The translations under genes were made by a program, and so were the position numbers. This document shows positions 1 through 9,892 of a stretch of DNA of 53,851 nt, piece by piece. Source of the stretch: Candidatus Aminicenantes bacterium RBG_19FT_COMBO_65_30 (GTDB lineage: Bacteria > Acidobacteriota > Aminicenantia > Aminicenantales > Saccharicenantaceae); contig MEYF01000018.1 in assembly GCA_001775755.1 (NCBI GenBank), positions 892 to 54,742 of the forward strand, given 5' to 3'. Each line of letters begins with the position of its first letter. Position 1 is the stretch's first letter. The notes below the pieces were generated by a model that was given only the letters and a program-made list of their open reading frames with translations, did no database searches and was not told the origin of the DNA.

Positions 1-4
1 CCGC

Positions 5-190
5 TCAGAACCGGGAAAATACCGTGATCAGGACAAGGGCTGTGCCATATACCGTAGCGATGACGAGGTGGGAGACTCTCCCGGCGCGGCCGAACGAACG
101 GCTTGTAGGACTTTTCAATCCGACCGACCAGATAGACAACATGGCCGCGGCCAGCTTGCCGAAAATCCGGAATTTCAGCAGATCGATCAT
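5..190 (-). CDS. possible small membrane protein (61 aa)
   Basis: ORF with a hydrophobic C-terminal segment; near the window edge, no recognised family. Confidence 0.25.
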   Translation of the reverse strand: MIDLLKFRIFGKLAAAMLSIWSVGLKSPTSRSFGRAGRVSHLVIATVYGTALVLITVFSRF

Positions 191-436
191 CGTTCCGGCA
201 CTCTATCCTTCCTCAATCCTGTGAACGGATGCTGCCCTTCACAAAGCGGATGATAACGCGGAAGATATTTCATTTCAAACTGGACTTGCGATCCAGTGTG
301 GAGAGATCTTGGGGGCAGGTCAAACGCTTGAAAATCTCACTTCAGAGGTGGTACATTGAGTGGGCCGGATCCGTCTATTTTAGGTGGCCGGGGAAGCCCG
401 GGGCCGGCATCGATTTCTGGTCGGGAGGCATAAGGC

Positions 437-1876
437 ATGGCGAACCGTAAGAGAAAAATGTTATGGATTGCGGGTGGGGTGATCCTGGCCGTCATCGTCT
501 TGGTCATCTTTACTCTCCTTTTCGGCGCCAACATTATCAAATCCCGGATCGAAGCGACCGCATCGAAGGCCCTGGGGATGGATGTCCGTGGCGGCGGCGG
601 AGGAAAAGTCTCTTATTTCCCGGTCTTCAGCGCTTCGCTCGCGGACGTCACCGTCAAGAACGGTGGCTTTGACGTTGCGACCGTGGCGAACGTGAAGATA
701 GGGCTGAAGCTCCTGCCGCTCATCACGGGCAGGGTCAGGATCAGCCGGATGGAGCTCGTCAAACCCGTCATCTCCATCGTCCGGCAGAAAAACGGAAAGC
801 TCAATATCGAAACGCAGAGAGGCAAGCGGCCGGGAAAGCGCGTGGACTTGAAAAAGCTGGCCGTTTCCCAGGGAAGCCTCCTTTATACCAACCTTCAATC
901 CGGCGGGGAAATCGAATGGGAGGGTTTCGATATCATGGTCGGAAATCTTTCTGCCGGGAGGACGGCGGGCGGGGACCTGCTGAAGACCCTGTCATTCACC
1001 GATGATATCCGGTGCCGCATGATCAGGGTCGGGAACTTCACGCTGACCGACCTCGCCATGAAAGTAGCGGGAGGAGAGGGAGTTTTCGATGTCAACCATG
1101 CCAGCAAGCAACTTCTCGGCGGGACGGGGAGCGGAACCCTCCACGCGGACTTCACGGGGACCGAGCCGCATTTCAGGATCATCCTTGCCGTGAGCCGGCT
1201 CAAGCTCCAGGACCTGCTTCAAGAATCCCCGAACGCGAAGAGCATGGAAGGGCTGGCCGACCTTTCCGCGGATTTGACCGCGAAAGGGAAAACCGCCCTC
1301 GAAGTGAAAAGATCCCTCAGCGGCCAGGTTTCCTTGAACGGCGAGAACATCGTTCTCAACAGCGTGGATATCGACGGCTTGATCTCGGCGATCCAACAAA
1401 GCCGGAGGTTCAACCTCGTGGACGTCGGGGCGTTCTTCCTCGCGGGCCCCTTGGGGCCGGTCCTCAACAGAGGATACCGTTTTGCCGACCTTTACCAGGA
1501 ATCCCGAGGGGGGAAAGGGGTCATCGCCAAGCTCGTTTCGGTCTGGAAAGTCGGAAACGGCGTCGCCGAGGCGGTCGATGTCGCCATGGCCACGAAAGAA
1601 CGCAGGATCGCCATGAAGGGCGGGCTGAATTTCCTCGACAACCGCTTTGAGGACGCCGTCGTGGCGGTCGTCGATCAAGACGGCTGCGCGGTCCTCACCC
1701 AAAAAGTCCGCGGACCGTTCGGCAGTCCGGAGATCGGCACAATCAACATCTTGAGGTCGCTCACGAGTCCTGTGATGAGTTTGGTGAAGAAGGCGTTGAA
1801 ATTGTTCGAAAGCGGGCCATGCGACGTGTTCTACTCGGGTTCCGTCGCGCCGCCGGAGCCTGCCAAGCTGCCGTAG
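437..1876 (+). CDS. AsmA-family protein
   Basis: N-terminal TM helix, then AsmA-like sequence (ARVRISRMELVKPVISIVRQKNGKLNIE..., C-terminal GGLNFLDNRFEDAVV...). Confidence 0.7.
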   Translation: MANRKRKMLWIAGGVILAVIVLVIFTLLFGANIIKSRIEATASKALGMDVRGGGGGKVSYFPVFSASLADVTVKNGGFDVATVANVKIGLKLLPLITGRVRISRMELVKPVISIVRQKNGKLNIETQRGKRPGKRVDLKKLAVSQGSLLYTNLQSGGEIEWEGFDIMVGNLSAGRTAGGDLLKTLSFTDDIRCRMIRVGNFTLTDLAMKVAGGEGVFDVNHASKQLLGGTGSGTLHADFTGTEPHFRIILAVSRLKLQDLLQESPNAKSMEGLADLSADLTAKGKTALEVKRSLSGQVSLNGENIVLNSVDIDGLISAIQQSRRFNLVDVGAFFLAGPLGPVLNRGYRFADLYQESRGGKGVIAKLVSVWKVGNGVAEAVDVAMATKERRIAMKGGLNFLDNRFEDAVVAVVDQDGCAVLTQKVRGPFGSPEIGTINILRSLTSPVMSLVKKALKLFESGPCDVFYSGSVAPPEPAKLP

Positions 1877-2043
1877 CCTACTCCGGACGATAATCTCGAT
1901 ATCTCCGATACGCCTAAACCAGCCAAATTCTGACTCCTATCGCCCGTCCATGTCAGGGCACGGGCATTCTGCCGCCCTACCTCGCCGTGAGCATCTCCTT
2001 GTAGGCGGTGTTCTGGGCGTAGATGCCGACGCACTTGGCTCAC

Positions 2044-2850
2044 TCAGGCTTTCACCCGCAGGAGTGCGTAGGAAAAGAAAACCACCACATCCGGCAGGAA
2101 ATGGATGAGCCAGGGCCAGGCGAATCCCCTCGTCTCGAGCATGCTCTTCCCAATCAGCCAAGCCAGGAAGCCGGGCATCAGGACCCCGAGGATACCGGGC
2201 GGCGACCCGTACAGCCAATGGGCCAGTCCGAAGAAGACCGCGGTGAGGAGGAGTGACTGGTTCTTTCCGATGATCTCCGTCAGCGTGGCCAGAGGTCCGG
2301 CGCGAAAATAGACCTCTTCGGTGGAGGCGTTGATCGTGGCGAAGAGCAGAACCGCGGGCAGGAGGGGCAAGGCCTTGACGACAATCGCCGTAGACGGCCC
2401 GATGGCCAGTATCGTCGGCACCAGGACGGCCAGCGCGGCGGCACAGGCGAAGATCCAGCCGAATGTCTTCCATGATTCCCCCGGCTTGATGCCCAGCCAG
2501 CGGACCGGCTCGATCGGCGCGTCCAGCCGGCCCTTGGTCATAAAGAACGCCCGCCGGTCCCGTTTAATGACCCAAAGGATGGCTATGACGGCCAGGGCGA
2601 CACCGATGTCCAAGACGAATTCGGCCATGAAGCCTTGGAAGAAAGAAACCCCGGGCCCGTTGAAGCGTCCCTGGAACCAGGCCGTGCCCCGGATGAGCGC
2701 TTTCAGGCCCAAGGCCAGATAAAAGACGGCCAGGACCACCACCCAGGCCGTGATGATCAGGATCCGGCGCGCGTCCCTGGCTTGGACCGCGTCTTCCTCG
2801 TTTACCGGCCCGCGGCCTTCTCGAGGCTCCGGTAGACCAATTCCAGCCAC
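2044..2850 (-). CDS. CPBP family intramembrane metalloprotease
   Basis: Multi-TM protein with STEEVYFRAGPL and FFGLAHWLYG motifs; start uncertain (overlaps upstream gene). Confidence 0.75.
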   Translation of the reverse strand: MAGIGLPEPREGRGPVNEEDAVQARDARRILIITAWVVVLAVFYLALGLKALIRGTAWFQGRFNGPGVSFFQGFMAEFVLDIGVALAVIAILWVIKRDRRAFFMTKGRLDAPIEPVRWLGIKPGESWKTFGWIFACAAALAVLVPTILAIGPSTAIVVKALPLLPAVLLFATINASTEEVYFRAGPLATLTEIIGKNQSLLLTAVFFGLAHWLYGSPPGILGVLMPGFLAWLIGKSMLETRGFAWPWLIHFLPDVVVFFSYALLRVKA

Positions 2851-3695
2851 TGGGGCGCTTTCATGAATCCGTTAGCCCAGGGCGAAAGACTCTCCGGCAC
2901 GCCCGCGGCCTTGATCTCATCGAGCGTCTTCCCCGCTTTCATCTGTTTTCGGACCAGATCGGCCGAATCGGCGAGCATGCCGCGGAAGGCCTTGAGCTCG
3001 GCGACGCCGGCCAGCGGGCCGTGTCCCGGAATGATCATGCTATCCCCGGGCAGAGAGTCGAGGATGATGTCCAACTGCCGCACCCAACTGTCGATGTCGC
3101 CGCCGTTAGCGACGTCCAGGAACGGGAACATGCCGTTGAAGAACATGTCGCCCATGTGGACGACCTTCAGCCCGTCCAGGAAGACCACGATGTCCCCATC
3201 GGTGTGGGCATGAGGGAAGTGAACCAACCTGATGGTTTCGCCGCCCGCGTACGCGGCCAATCTATCCGAAAAAGTGACGTCGGGCAGGGCGTTCGCCGGC
3301 AGGGCCTTCGTTTGACCCCCCATCAGGGTCTGGTCCTTGGCGAGGAGAGCCCGGACGTTCTCATGGGCGATGATGACCGCGCCGGGCCCCAAGGCCTTGT
3401 TCCCGTCCGTGTGATCGGAGTGCCAGTGCGTGTTCACCAGCACGCGAACCCGGTCGCCTCCGGGGAGGGACTTGACCGCCTCACGGATCGCTCCGGCCAC
3501 GCGCTCGAACATGGCGTCGATCATGATGAGCCCCGTGTCGTCGGCCACGACGCCGATGTTGCCGCCCCCGCCCTGCAGCATGTAGACCGGCCCGGCCACG
3601 GGCACCAGCGTGATCTGGGGCGGATTCTGCTGGGCCGAGAGGAACAAAGCGAGACAGGGGACCAAGAATAAAACGCTCAAGGCTTTTCGTTTCAT
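2802..3695 (-). CDS. secreted MBL-fold metallo-hydrolase
   Basis: Signal peptide MKRKALSVLFLVPCLALFLSA; zinc motif HWHSDH, later HFPHAHTDGD and IIPGHGP. Confidence 0.85.
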   Translation of the reverse strand: MKRKALSVLFLVPCLALFLSAQQNPPQITLVPVAGPVYMLQGGGGNIGVVADDTGLIMIDAMFERVAGAIREAVKSLPGGDRVRVLVNTHWHSDHTDGNKALGPGAVIIAHENVRALLAKDQTLMGGQTKALPANALPDVTFSDRLAAYAGGETIRLVHFPHAHTDGDIVVFLDGLKVVHMGDMFFNGMFPFLDVANGGDIDSWVRQLDIILDSLPGDSMIIPGHGPLAGVAELKAFRGMLADSADLVRKQMKAGKTLDEIKAAGVPESLSPWANGFMKAPQWLELVYRSLEKAAGR

Positions 3696-3730
3696 ATCAA
3701 ACCTTCCTTTCGACGACGCGATTACGATGA

Positions 3731-4591
3731 TCACGGGCCGGCGCCGATCGCGTTTTTAAGCGCCTGGAGGTTCGCCGCCGCGACCCGTTCCCCCCTCATG
3801 GTGATCCTCCGGGTGTCGGAAAAATCGAGGATCCCCAAGTCGACGGGGACCCGAAGGACGAAATCGGCCCGGCGCGCCCTCTCTTCATAGGCCGCGGCCC
3901 AGGCCACGTCGATCATCCTCTGGACGACCTGGAACGTGTTCTTGATCCTTTCCGGAGGCATCTTCTTGAGAGGCCGATGGATATCCACCAGGACCGTGAC
4001 CTCGGCTCCCGCCGCCTTGGCGGCTTCGACCGGCGCGCTGTTGAGGACCCCGCCATCGAGCAGGAGCTTCCCCTTCATTCGGACCGGGGCGAAGACGAGC
4101 GGCAGGGATATCGTCGCCCGGAGAGCCTTGGTGAGTTTACCCTCGGTGAACACGACTTCCTTGCCGGACACCAGGTCGACGGCGTTGCATACGAACTTGA
4201 TGGGCAGGTCTTCGATGCGGACGTCGCCGACGCAGCTCTTCAAGTAGGCCTCGATCGCGTCTTCCTTGTCGAGACCCATCTTGCCGAAGAACCTGTTTTT
4301 ATAGTCCGAGATCATCACGTATTCGAAAAGGTTCTTCGGGCGTTTGAAAAGCTTGGCGCGGGCCGGCTTGTCGGAGTAGCTCGTCAAGTTCAGGCCGCCC
4401 AGCATCTCCGTCATCTTGGCCCCCGTCAGGCCGGCCGCGTAGAGCCCCCCGACGATCGCCCCCATGGACGTCCCGGCGACGATGTCCGGGACGAGCCCGT
4501 TTTTCTCGAGGACGCGGAGGACGCCGACGTGGGCCAGCCCCCGGGCGCCGCCGCCCATGAGGACCAGGGCCCAGATCTTATCGGCTTTCAT
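3731..4591 (-). CDS. patatin-like phospholipase family protein
   Basis: Oxyanion motif GGGARG, nucleophile elbow GTSMG, DGG; start placed at MKADKIW. Confidence 0.88.
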   Translation of the reverse strand: MKADKIWALVLMGGGARGLAHVGVLRVLEKNGLVPDIVAGTSMGAIVGGLYAAGLTGAKMTEMLGGLNLTSYSDKPARAKLFKRPKNLFEYVMISDYKNRFFGKMGLDKEDAIEAYLKSCVGDVRIEDLPIKFVCNAVDLVSGKEVVFTEGKLTKALRATISLPLVFAPVRMKGKLLLDGGVLNSAPVEAAKAAGAEVTVLVDIHRPLKKMPPERIKNTFQVVQRMIDVAWAAAYEERARRADFVLRVPVDLGILDFSDTRRITMRGERVAAANLQALKNAIGAGP

Positions 4592-4760
4592 GATGGGCGC
4601 CCAAAGGATAACACCGCGCCGGAGGCCCGTCAACGGAGGCGGTTTTTGGGGGGGGTGGGAAATCACCGTCCGAATCACCCCTCGAGGCGATTGCGCCTGT
4701 CCGGTCCTCATAGCACGATCATACGCGAAGAATGATAAACGCTCTCCGCAGGAGCCAGAC

Positions 4761-5123
4761 ATGTTCGAAAGACGCAAGAGACACCGGTTCATCGACCAGA
4801 ACGAAGTCCTCGTCCGAACGTCCGTGGACAAATACCAGGGCCCGGGCATCGCCGCCCACACGTACGACCTGTCCACGGGCGGGGCGAGGATCATCACCTC
4901 GAAAAGCTACGCCGTTGGGACCGTCATCAGGGTCCGGCTCAACCTGGCCGAGACGGACCAGTTCGTCAACCTCGACGGGGAAGTCAAATGGCTCAAGCCC
5001 AGGGAGAACGAGGACCTCTACGAGATCGGGGTCGAGTTCCAGCGTCTGACGTCTCAGGCCGTGCTTACGCTGATCCGGCATCTCTACGGCCGGCACGAAG
5101 GCATCCCGACGACGGTCGCCTAG
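4761..5123 (+). CDS. PilZ domain protein
   Basis: RRKRHRFIDQ ... DLSTGGARI PilZ signature; SD-like GGAG upstream. Confidence 0.85.
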   Translation: MFERRKRHRFIDQNEVLVRTSVDKYQGPGIAAHTYDLSTGGARIITSKSYAVGTVIRVRLNLAETDQFVNLDGEVKWLKPRENEDLYEIGVEFQRLTSQAVLTLIRHLYGRHEGIPTTVA

Positions 5124-6239
5124 CTATTTCCCGCCGGCGAGATAAAATCCCGCGATCTTGAGCGCGAGCGCCGTGGCGTCGACGTCGGCGCGGTTGCAAA
5201 GGACGATCACCGTGAGCCCGTCGGCCGTGAAACGCTGGATGGCCGTCCGGAAGCCGATCGTCTCGCCGTAGTGCCACATCCGGGCGCGCCCCTTCCACGG
5301 ATCCAGGAACCAGCCGAAGCCGTACTCCGCCGGCTTCCCGTCAGGCCCGGTCGGCCCCTTGCCGGGGACTCGCACGGGGGTCAGCGCGGGCTTCATCTCC
5401 GCTTCGGTGAGCAGGATGCGCCGGCGCAGGGCCTCGTCCCAGAGGGATAGATTATAGAGGGACGAATACACGCCGCCGTCCCCCAGGGTCGCCGACGTCG
5501 GGCTCTGGTCGGTGAAACGCCACCGGCCGCCGTCCTTTGTATAGCCGAAGGCCCGGTCCGCGACGCTGTTCCCGCCGCGGACGAAAGCCACGGTGCCCCT
5601 CATTTTCAAGGGTACGAAGATGCGTTCCCGGAGGAACGAAGGGAAGGACGATCCCGAAGCCTTGGCCACGATGAGGCCAAGGAGGACGTACCCCGAGTTG
5701 CTATATCTCCAGAGCGATCCCGGCACGAACCACCCGGCGTTCTGTCGCTTCAGGAGGTCGAGGACACCGGCGTCGTCGATCTGGCTATCCTCCGCGGGCT
5801 TCGAGGGATCGGCGGACGGCATCGAGTCCTCGTAGTCGGGCAGACCCGACGTATGGTCGAGGAGATGGCGCACGGTGATGGCCCGGCCGTAATCGGGAAA
5901 ATCGGGGAGAAGGTCGGTCAGGCGGTCCTCGTAGTGGAGCTTGCCGTCGCGGACGAGCAGCATGACGGCCGCGGCCGTGAATTGCTTCGTGAGCGAGGCC
6001 AAGCGGAAGTTCGTCCGGCCGTCGATGGGGCGCATGGCCTGGAGGTCGGCGACCCCGCGGGTCCCGAGATAGATGACCTCCCCATCCTTCAGCACCATGA
6101 CCGCCGCGCCGGGCTCCCGCTCAGAGCCGATGCCCCTGAGGAGCGCGTCGACGAGCTTCGCCGGCTTGTCCGCGCCTCCGGCCGGCCGGCTCACGGCAAG
6201 GAGCGGCAGGGCGAGGCCGAGGATCACGGCCGTCTTCAT
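5124..6239 (-). CDS. serine hydrolase, class C beta-lactamase-like
   Basis: SLTKQFTA (SxxK), YSNSGY (YxN), WHYGET; signal peptide from MKTAVILGLALPLLAVS; ORF is open to 6362. Confidence 0.88.
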   Translation of the reverse strand: MKTAVILGLALPLLAVSRPAGGADKPAKLVDALLRGIGSEREPGAAVMVLKDGEVIYLGTRGVADLQAMRPIDGRTNFRLASLTKQFTAAAVMLLVRDGKLHYEDRLTDLLPDFPDYGRAITVRHLLDHTSGLPDYEDSMPSADPSKPAEDSQIDDAGVLDLLKRQNAGWFVPGSLWRYSNSGYVLLGLIVAKASGSSFPSFLRERIFVPLKMRGTVAFVRGGNSVADRAFGYTKDGGRWRFTDQSPTSATLGDGGVYSSLYNLSLWDEALRRRILLTEAEMKPALTPVRVPGKGPTGPDGKPAEYGFGWFLDPWKGRARMWHYGETIGFRTAIQRFTADGLTVIVLCNRADVDATALALKIAGFYLAGGK

Positions 6240-6364
6240 GACCGGTCCCAAGGGAATTCCCATTTCCAGCGCATCGTAATCCAAGAGCCGGGGAGATTTC
6301 AAGGCTCGGGAAAATAGCCGTTTGCGCGCTGCCCCGTGTCGGCTTAAAATAGGGGAGGACACCC

Positions 6365-7291
6365 GTGCCGGCCATGAATAGACGCGTCGCGCTTCATCTC
6401 ATCACCGGCCTGGCCGTTGCCCTCGTCCTCGCGGCCGCCGTCACGCCGGCCGTGCTCGCGGCCTCGCCCCAAGACCCGGCCGGCCCCGGGGAAAAACCGT
6501 CCCACTTCACCCGGCTCTGGGACCTGGACGAGGAGAACCGCCGCGACAGGTTCGCGTTCACTCCCTACCGGTCCAACTATATCCTGGTCTTTTCCACCAA
6601 CAGCTCGCCCAATATCGAAGTCTTCCGGGACGTCGATCCGGGCAGGACGCTCATGAAATCGGAAACCGCGTTCCAGCTGAGCATCAAGGCGAAGCTTTGG
6701 CAGGACGTTCTCGGCCGGAAGATGGACCTGTGGCTCGGCTACACGCAGATGTCTTTCTGGCAGCTCTACAACGTCGCTGAATCCTCCCCCTTCCGGGAAA
6801 CGGACCATGAACCGGAGCTCATTCTCAATATCCGGACCCGTTTTCGCTTCATGGGGCTCGCGGGCCGCTTCGTCCAAATCGGCCTGAACCACCAGTCCAA
6901 CGGCCTGGCCCAGCCCCTGTCGAGGAACTGGAACCGCGTCGTGGCCAGCGTCGGCCTGGAGAGGGGGCCTCTCTCTTTCCTCGTGACCGGCTGGGTCCGC
7001 GTTTTCTACAATCCCGAGGCCAACGAGAACCCCGGGATCTCGAGATACCTCGGCTACGGCCAGGTCCAGGCTTACTATTTCCTCAGGAGGCACAGGTTCG
7101 GGATCAAGCTCCGCGACAACCTGAATTTTCGTTTCAATCGGGCCGCCCTGCAGGCCGATTGGAGCTTTCCGCTGTTCGCGCAGGTCGGCGCGCTCGTCCA
7201 GTGTTATTTCGGGTACGGCGAGAGCCTTCTCGACTTCGACCACCGGGTGAGCCGGATCGGTGTCGGCATCGTCCTGGCCGACTGGTATTGA
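6365..7291 (+). CDS. pldA: outer membrane phospholipase A
   Basis: OMPLA catalytic segment LNHQSNGLAQPLSRNWNR (HxSNG plus downstream Asn) in a beta-barrel protein with signal peptide. Confidence 0.85.
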   Translation: MPAMNRRVALHLITGLAVALVLAAAVTPAVLAASPQDPAGPGEKPSHFTRLWDLDEENRRDRFAFTPYRSNYILVFSTNSSPNIEVFRDVDPGRTLMKSETAFQLSIKAKLWQDVLGRKMDLWLGYTQMSFWQLYNVAESSPFRETDHEPELILNIRTRFRFMGLAGRFVQIGLNHQSNGLAQPLSRNWNRVVASVGLERGPLSFLVTGWVRVFYNPEANENPGISRYLGYGQVQAYYFLRRHRFGIKLRDNLNFRFNRAALQADWSFPLFAQVGALVQCYFGYGESLLDFDHRVSRIGVGIVLADWY

Positions 7292-7336
7292 CGCCCGTCG
7301 CCCGACGTTGGAGGGCTTTGCCGGCGGCGAGGAGGG

Positions 7337-9463
7337 TCAGATCCGGAGCAGGTAGGACACCTTCAGGGTGATGGAGTAGCCGCCCACCCGGCCGAGGAGC
7401 TCGTTCCGCTCACTCTTCTTGAATGAGAGCTGGACAATGTTCCCGGCCCCGAAGTAATAGCCGACGAGGAAATCGAGGCTGTACTGGTTCTCCCTGGTCT
7501 CCCCGAGGAAGCGGGTGTTGAGGAAGAGGCTCCGGGTGAGCTGGTAGTGGAGCGCCGTCTCGTAGGCGAGGCCGTTGAAGGCTTCCGCCCCGGTGCCGTC
7601 GATCGTCTGGCGGATCCAATCGCCCTCGATCGACCATTCGAGATTGCTCCGGGGCCGCAGGACCAGCTGGCCCTCGACGCTCGTCTGGGTGCCGGGGACG
7701 ACGGCGGTGAACTCCTCGTTGTAGACGCCGCGCTTGTCCCAGCCGCCCTCGACGCTGATCTCCTTCAGGAAGCCGCCGCGCTCCCAGCTGAAGTCCAGGT
7801 TGCCGCCGTAGGTCTTGATGTAGTCCGGGGTCCAGACGAGCTCGTCGGCGACGTCGAGGACCTGGTACTTGCTCCGGCCGAGGTCGAAGCCGCCGTGGAC
7901 TTCGATCCGGTTGAACAGGTCGGAGAAGAACATCACCTCCATGCCTTCGCCGGTGGCGTTGCCGTGGGAATCCTGGCGCAGCTCGCCGCCGACATCGAAG
8001 CTGAAGCGCTTGAAAAGACCCTTGTTGTAGCGCCAGGCGTACCCGGCCATGAGGTCGAAGGACTGGACGTCGACCTGATCGATGTAGCCGGTCCGGATGT
8101 CGACGTTGTCCTCGATCCTCTGGAAGCCCGACATGATCTGCAGGCCGGCGTCCGGCTCTCTTTGGAACTGGATCTGGTGGATGCCGTTCCGCGCGCCGGC
8201 GACTCCCTCGTTGAAGGTGAGGGCGCTCATCCCCTGGATGTAGTAGAAATCCTTGAAGTTGAAATTGAAGTCGACGGCGACGTTCTGGTTGCGGTCGGCG
8301 CCGTCATGGATCCCGGCGTAATAAACCCCGACCTGGGAGTTCTTGAAGATGTCCTTCTGGACGCGGAAGACGCCGAAGAAGGAGTCGCCCGCGTCCTCCT
8401 TGTTGAGCGCGCCGAGGATGCCGAAGCCGAATCCGCCTGTCTTGCCGGAGATCTTGGCCGCGATCTTTGGGTTGCGGACGCGCCGGGAGTAGAAGAGGCT
8501 GATCCCGCCGCCGTGGTATTCGTCCCCCGTGGACAGGCTGAAGTAGCGGCTGCCCTCGGTGAAGAAGGGGCGGTTCTCCTCGAGATAGTTCTCGTAGGGG
8601 GAGAGCTGGTAGATGAAGGGATCGGATTCGACCTCGCTGAAGTCGGGGCTGGCCGTGACGTCGAGGTAGAGGTTGGGCTTGATGCCCCACTTGGCGTCGA
8701 GGCCGACCGCGGCCTTCGTGTCGGTCTCGTCCTCCCATTTCGACGTCCGGACGCCCGCGTAGGGGAAGAATTCGAGGTTGTAGCCGGGCCGGAGGCCGGT
8801 CAGGCCGCAAAGCTCGCCGCTCTGCTGGAGCTTGGGCAGGTCGCGGTCGACGTCGGTCCAGTAGTCCGTTTCGTTGAGCCGGTGGATATACCTTTCGAAA
8901 TTGACGCCCCAGACTTCGAGCTTCCGTGCGGAAAACCGCAGGGATTTGAAGGGAATGGCCATCTCCGCGCTCCAGCCGTCCGGGCGCATGGCCGCTTCGG
9001 ACTTCCAGATCGTTTCCACGGAGTTCTTCTGGATGCCCTTGGGGTTCAGGGAGAAGGTGATGCTCGTCCGCTTGTCGTTGTAGGCGTCGAGGATGAGGGT
9101 GATCGAATCGTTGTTCTCGAACTCGTTGCGCGGCGTCAGCTCGGCCCAGATCTTGTCCGGCTGGGAGTCCTTCATCAGGAAGGCGAAATAGAGGTAGTCC
9201 TGGTCGAAGGCGGCCCAAACGAGGGTCTCCTCGGAGGCCTTGGCGCCGTTGATGGGGTCGTACTGGAAAAATCCCGAGACGGGCTCCACGCCCTGCCAGC
9301 AGGCGTCGTCGACGAGGCCGTCGATCTTAGGGGGGGCGGTAACGATGCAGCTGACGGTCTGCCTCTTGGCCGGCTCTTGGGCATCGAGGGGGAGGACGAG
9401 ACCGGCGAGAACGGCCAAGGCGCCCATCCAGGCGAGGGGACGGTGTCGATATCGCGGCATCAT
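7337..9463 (-). CDS. carbohydrate-binding family 9-like / DUF5916 outer membrane protein
   Basis: CBM9-like N-terminus (PPKIDGLVDDACWQGVEPVSGFFQYDPINGAKASEET) and C-terminal barrel. Confidence 0.8.
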   Translation of the reverse strand: MMPRYRHRPLAWMGALAVLAGLVLPLDAQEPAKRQTVSCIVTAPPKIDGLVDDACWQGVEPVSGFFQYDPINGAKASEETLVWAAFDQDYLYFAFLMKDSQPDKIWAELTPRNEFENNDSITLILDAYNDKRTSITFSLNPKGIQKNSVETIWKSEAAMRPDGWSAEMAIPFKSLRFSARKLEVWGVNFERYIHRLNETDYWTDVDRDLPKLQQSGELCGLTGLRPGYNLEFFPYAGVRTSKWEDETDTKAAVGLDAKWGIKPNLYLDVTASPDFSEVESDPFIYQLSPYENYLEENRPFFTEGSRYFSLSTGDEYHGGGISLFYSRRVRNPKIAAKISGKTGGFGFGILGALNKEDAGDSFFGVFRVQKDIFKNSQVGVYYAGIHDGADRNQNVAVDFNFNFKDFYYIQGMSALTFNEGVAGARNGIHQIQFQREPDAGLQIMSGFQRIEDNVDIRTGYIDQVDVQSFDLMAGYAWRYNKGLFKRFSFDVGGELRQDSHGNATGEGMEVMFFSDLFNRIEVHGGFDLGRSKYQVLDVADELVWTPDYIKTYGGNLDFSWERGGFLKEISVEGGWDKRGVYNEEFTAVVPGTQTSVEGQLVLRPRSNLEWSIEGDWIRQTIDGTGAEAFNGLAYETALHYQLTRSLFLNTRFLGETRENQYSLDFLVGYYFGAGNIVQLSFKKSERNELLGRVGGYSITLKVSYLLRI

Positions 9464-9530
9464 GCGGACTCCTGGATACGAAAAATCACCATCCCTTTTG
9501 ACGGGAAGGAGCGGATTTTCTTCCCGAACG

Positions 9531-9878
9531 CTAGAAAAGGAATCCCCCGCCGCGGTTCTTCATGGCCAGGGCGGCCATCCGGATGATCATGAAAATGATG
9601 CCGCCTCCGAGAGCGGCGGCGTAGAGGGTCAGGAGTGCGGCGTTCAAGCGGGGGAGTTTCTTCGAATAGACCCAGGGGTAGATCAGGTCGAAAAGGGTCT
9701 TGCCGAAGAAGATGATCAGGAGAGTGAGCCCGAGGGCGGACCGGTAGAGGTACGACTTGACGTTCGACATGTCGACCCGGTCAAGGTTGATCAGAGGATA
9801 GAGAAGCCAGGCCGCGAGGACCCAGAGGCCGAGAGTCAAGCCGATGACCCAGCCTCGGTCCCGCGCCGTCTTAGGCAT
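9531..9878 (-). CDS. small multi-TM hypothetical protein
   Basis: 115-aa hydrophobic ORF from MPKTARDRGWVIGLT. Confidence 0.55.
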   Translation of the reverse strand: MPKTARDRGWVIGLTLGLWVLAAWLLYPLINLDRVDMSNVKSYLYRSALGLTLLIIFFGKTLFDLIYPWVYSKKLPRLNAALLTLYAAALGGGIIFMIIRMAALAMKNRGGGFLF

Positions 9879-9892
9879 GCCTGCCCTATTTC

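Noticed and set aside
7547-9586. 679-aa plus-strand ORF
   Set aside because: Antisense to the CBM9/DUF5916 gene with shadow-ORF composition (A/D/E/V/L only).
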